A stretch of 42,370 nucleotides of DNA from Alistipes sp. Marseille-P5061 (GTDB lineage: Bacteria; Bacteroidota; Bacteroidia; Bacteroidales; Rikenellaceae): positions 104,793 to 147,162 of the forward strand of contig NZ_LT985752.1 of NCBI RefSeq assembly GCF_900290115.1, read 5' to 3'. The notes beneath the pieces are model-generated. The model was not told where the DNA came from, ran no database searches, and worked only from the letters and a program-made list of their open reading frames with translations. Both the position numbers and the translations under genes were made by a program. Shown piece by piece: positions 42,214 to 42,370 of the stretch; position 1 is the stretch's first letter; each line of letters starts with the position of its first letter.

Positions 42214-42370
<157 letters not shown>

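Overview
The window is a GC-rich stretch of chromosome from a member of the Bacteroidales, most likely an Alistipes-like Rikenellaceae. The evidence is a fused SecDF, several lipoproteins of Bacteroidetes-specific families (LptE, OmpH/Skp-like, FKBP-type), an HU-CCDC81-like membrane protein, a short type SerA with SerC and a DUF1015 partner, a fold-III arginine decarboxylase, the four-subunit 2-oxoacid:ferredoxin oxidoreductase, and promoters of the Bacteroidetes type (TTTG, about 19-21 bases, TAnnTTTG). The genus is inferred from gene content, not from a marker gene. Both ends are library artefacts: a degraded Nextera i7 adapter at 1-82 and an i7 adapter, poly-A and an AT-rich tail from 42214 to the end.

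Layout. 565-4912 (minus): an ABC ATPase of the LolD type, a DUF2400/TIGR02757 protein and a TrmN6-type methyltransferase, preceded by a small YbbR-like membrane protein, dephospho-CoA kinase and dihydropteroate synthase. 5018-8050 (minus): SecDF. 8197-11748 (plus): an EamA permease, a secreted GH29 alpha-L-fucosidase and a small secreted protein. 12102-15567 (minus): an SMR exporter, DnaK and a small helix-turn-helix protein. 16414-18617 (minus): two FKBP-type lipoproteins, one with a striking low-complexity loop. 18734-19568 (minus): a 48-residue membrane protein not previously obvious, and RuvA. 19666-21475 (plus): an OmpH/Skp-like lipoprotein and the diadenylate cyclase CdaA. 21846-22913 (minus): two lipoproteins. 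23474-27113 (minus): a five-gene cell-envelope operon (HU-like membrane protein, sigma-54 activator, LptE, TPR protein, SecG). 27331-28725 (plus): arginine decarboxylase. 29152-30354 (minus): M23 peptidase with LysM. 30814-34699 (minus): YicC, Gmk, NadD-TPR, Ddl and DUF3109. 34886-38322 (plus): SerC, SerA, DUF1015. 38795-42169 (plus): DUF805 and the ferredoxin oxidoreductase operon.

Most genes are ordinary housekeeping and envelope functions, arranged in short operons that end in clear hairpin terminators. What is unusual is the space between them. Nearly every gap over about 300 bases carries its own GC-rich minisatellite or duplicated segment (units of 9, 11, 13, 25, 39, 80-90 bases), usually just beyond a terminator, and two arrays 10 kb apart share a 17-base core. 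These arrays keep all reading frames open and produce many false ORFs. I found no defence island, CRISPR array, prophage, insertion sequence, rRNA or tRNA. No clearly new biological system is present; the best leads are the repeat arrays, the FKBP loop insertion, the NadD-TPR fusion, the dnaK operator and the small membrane protein.
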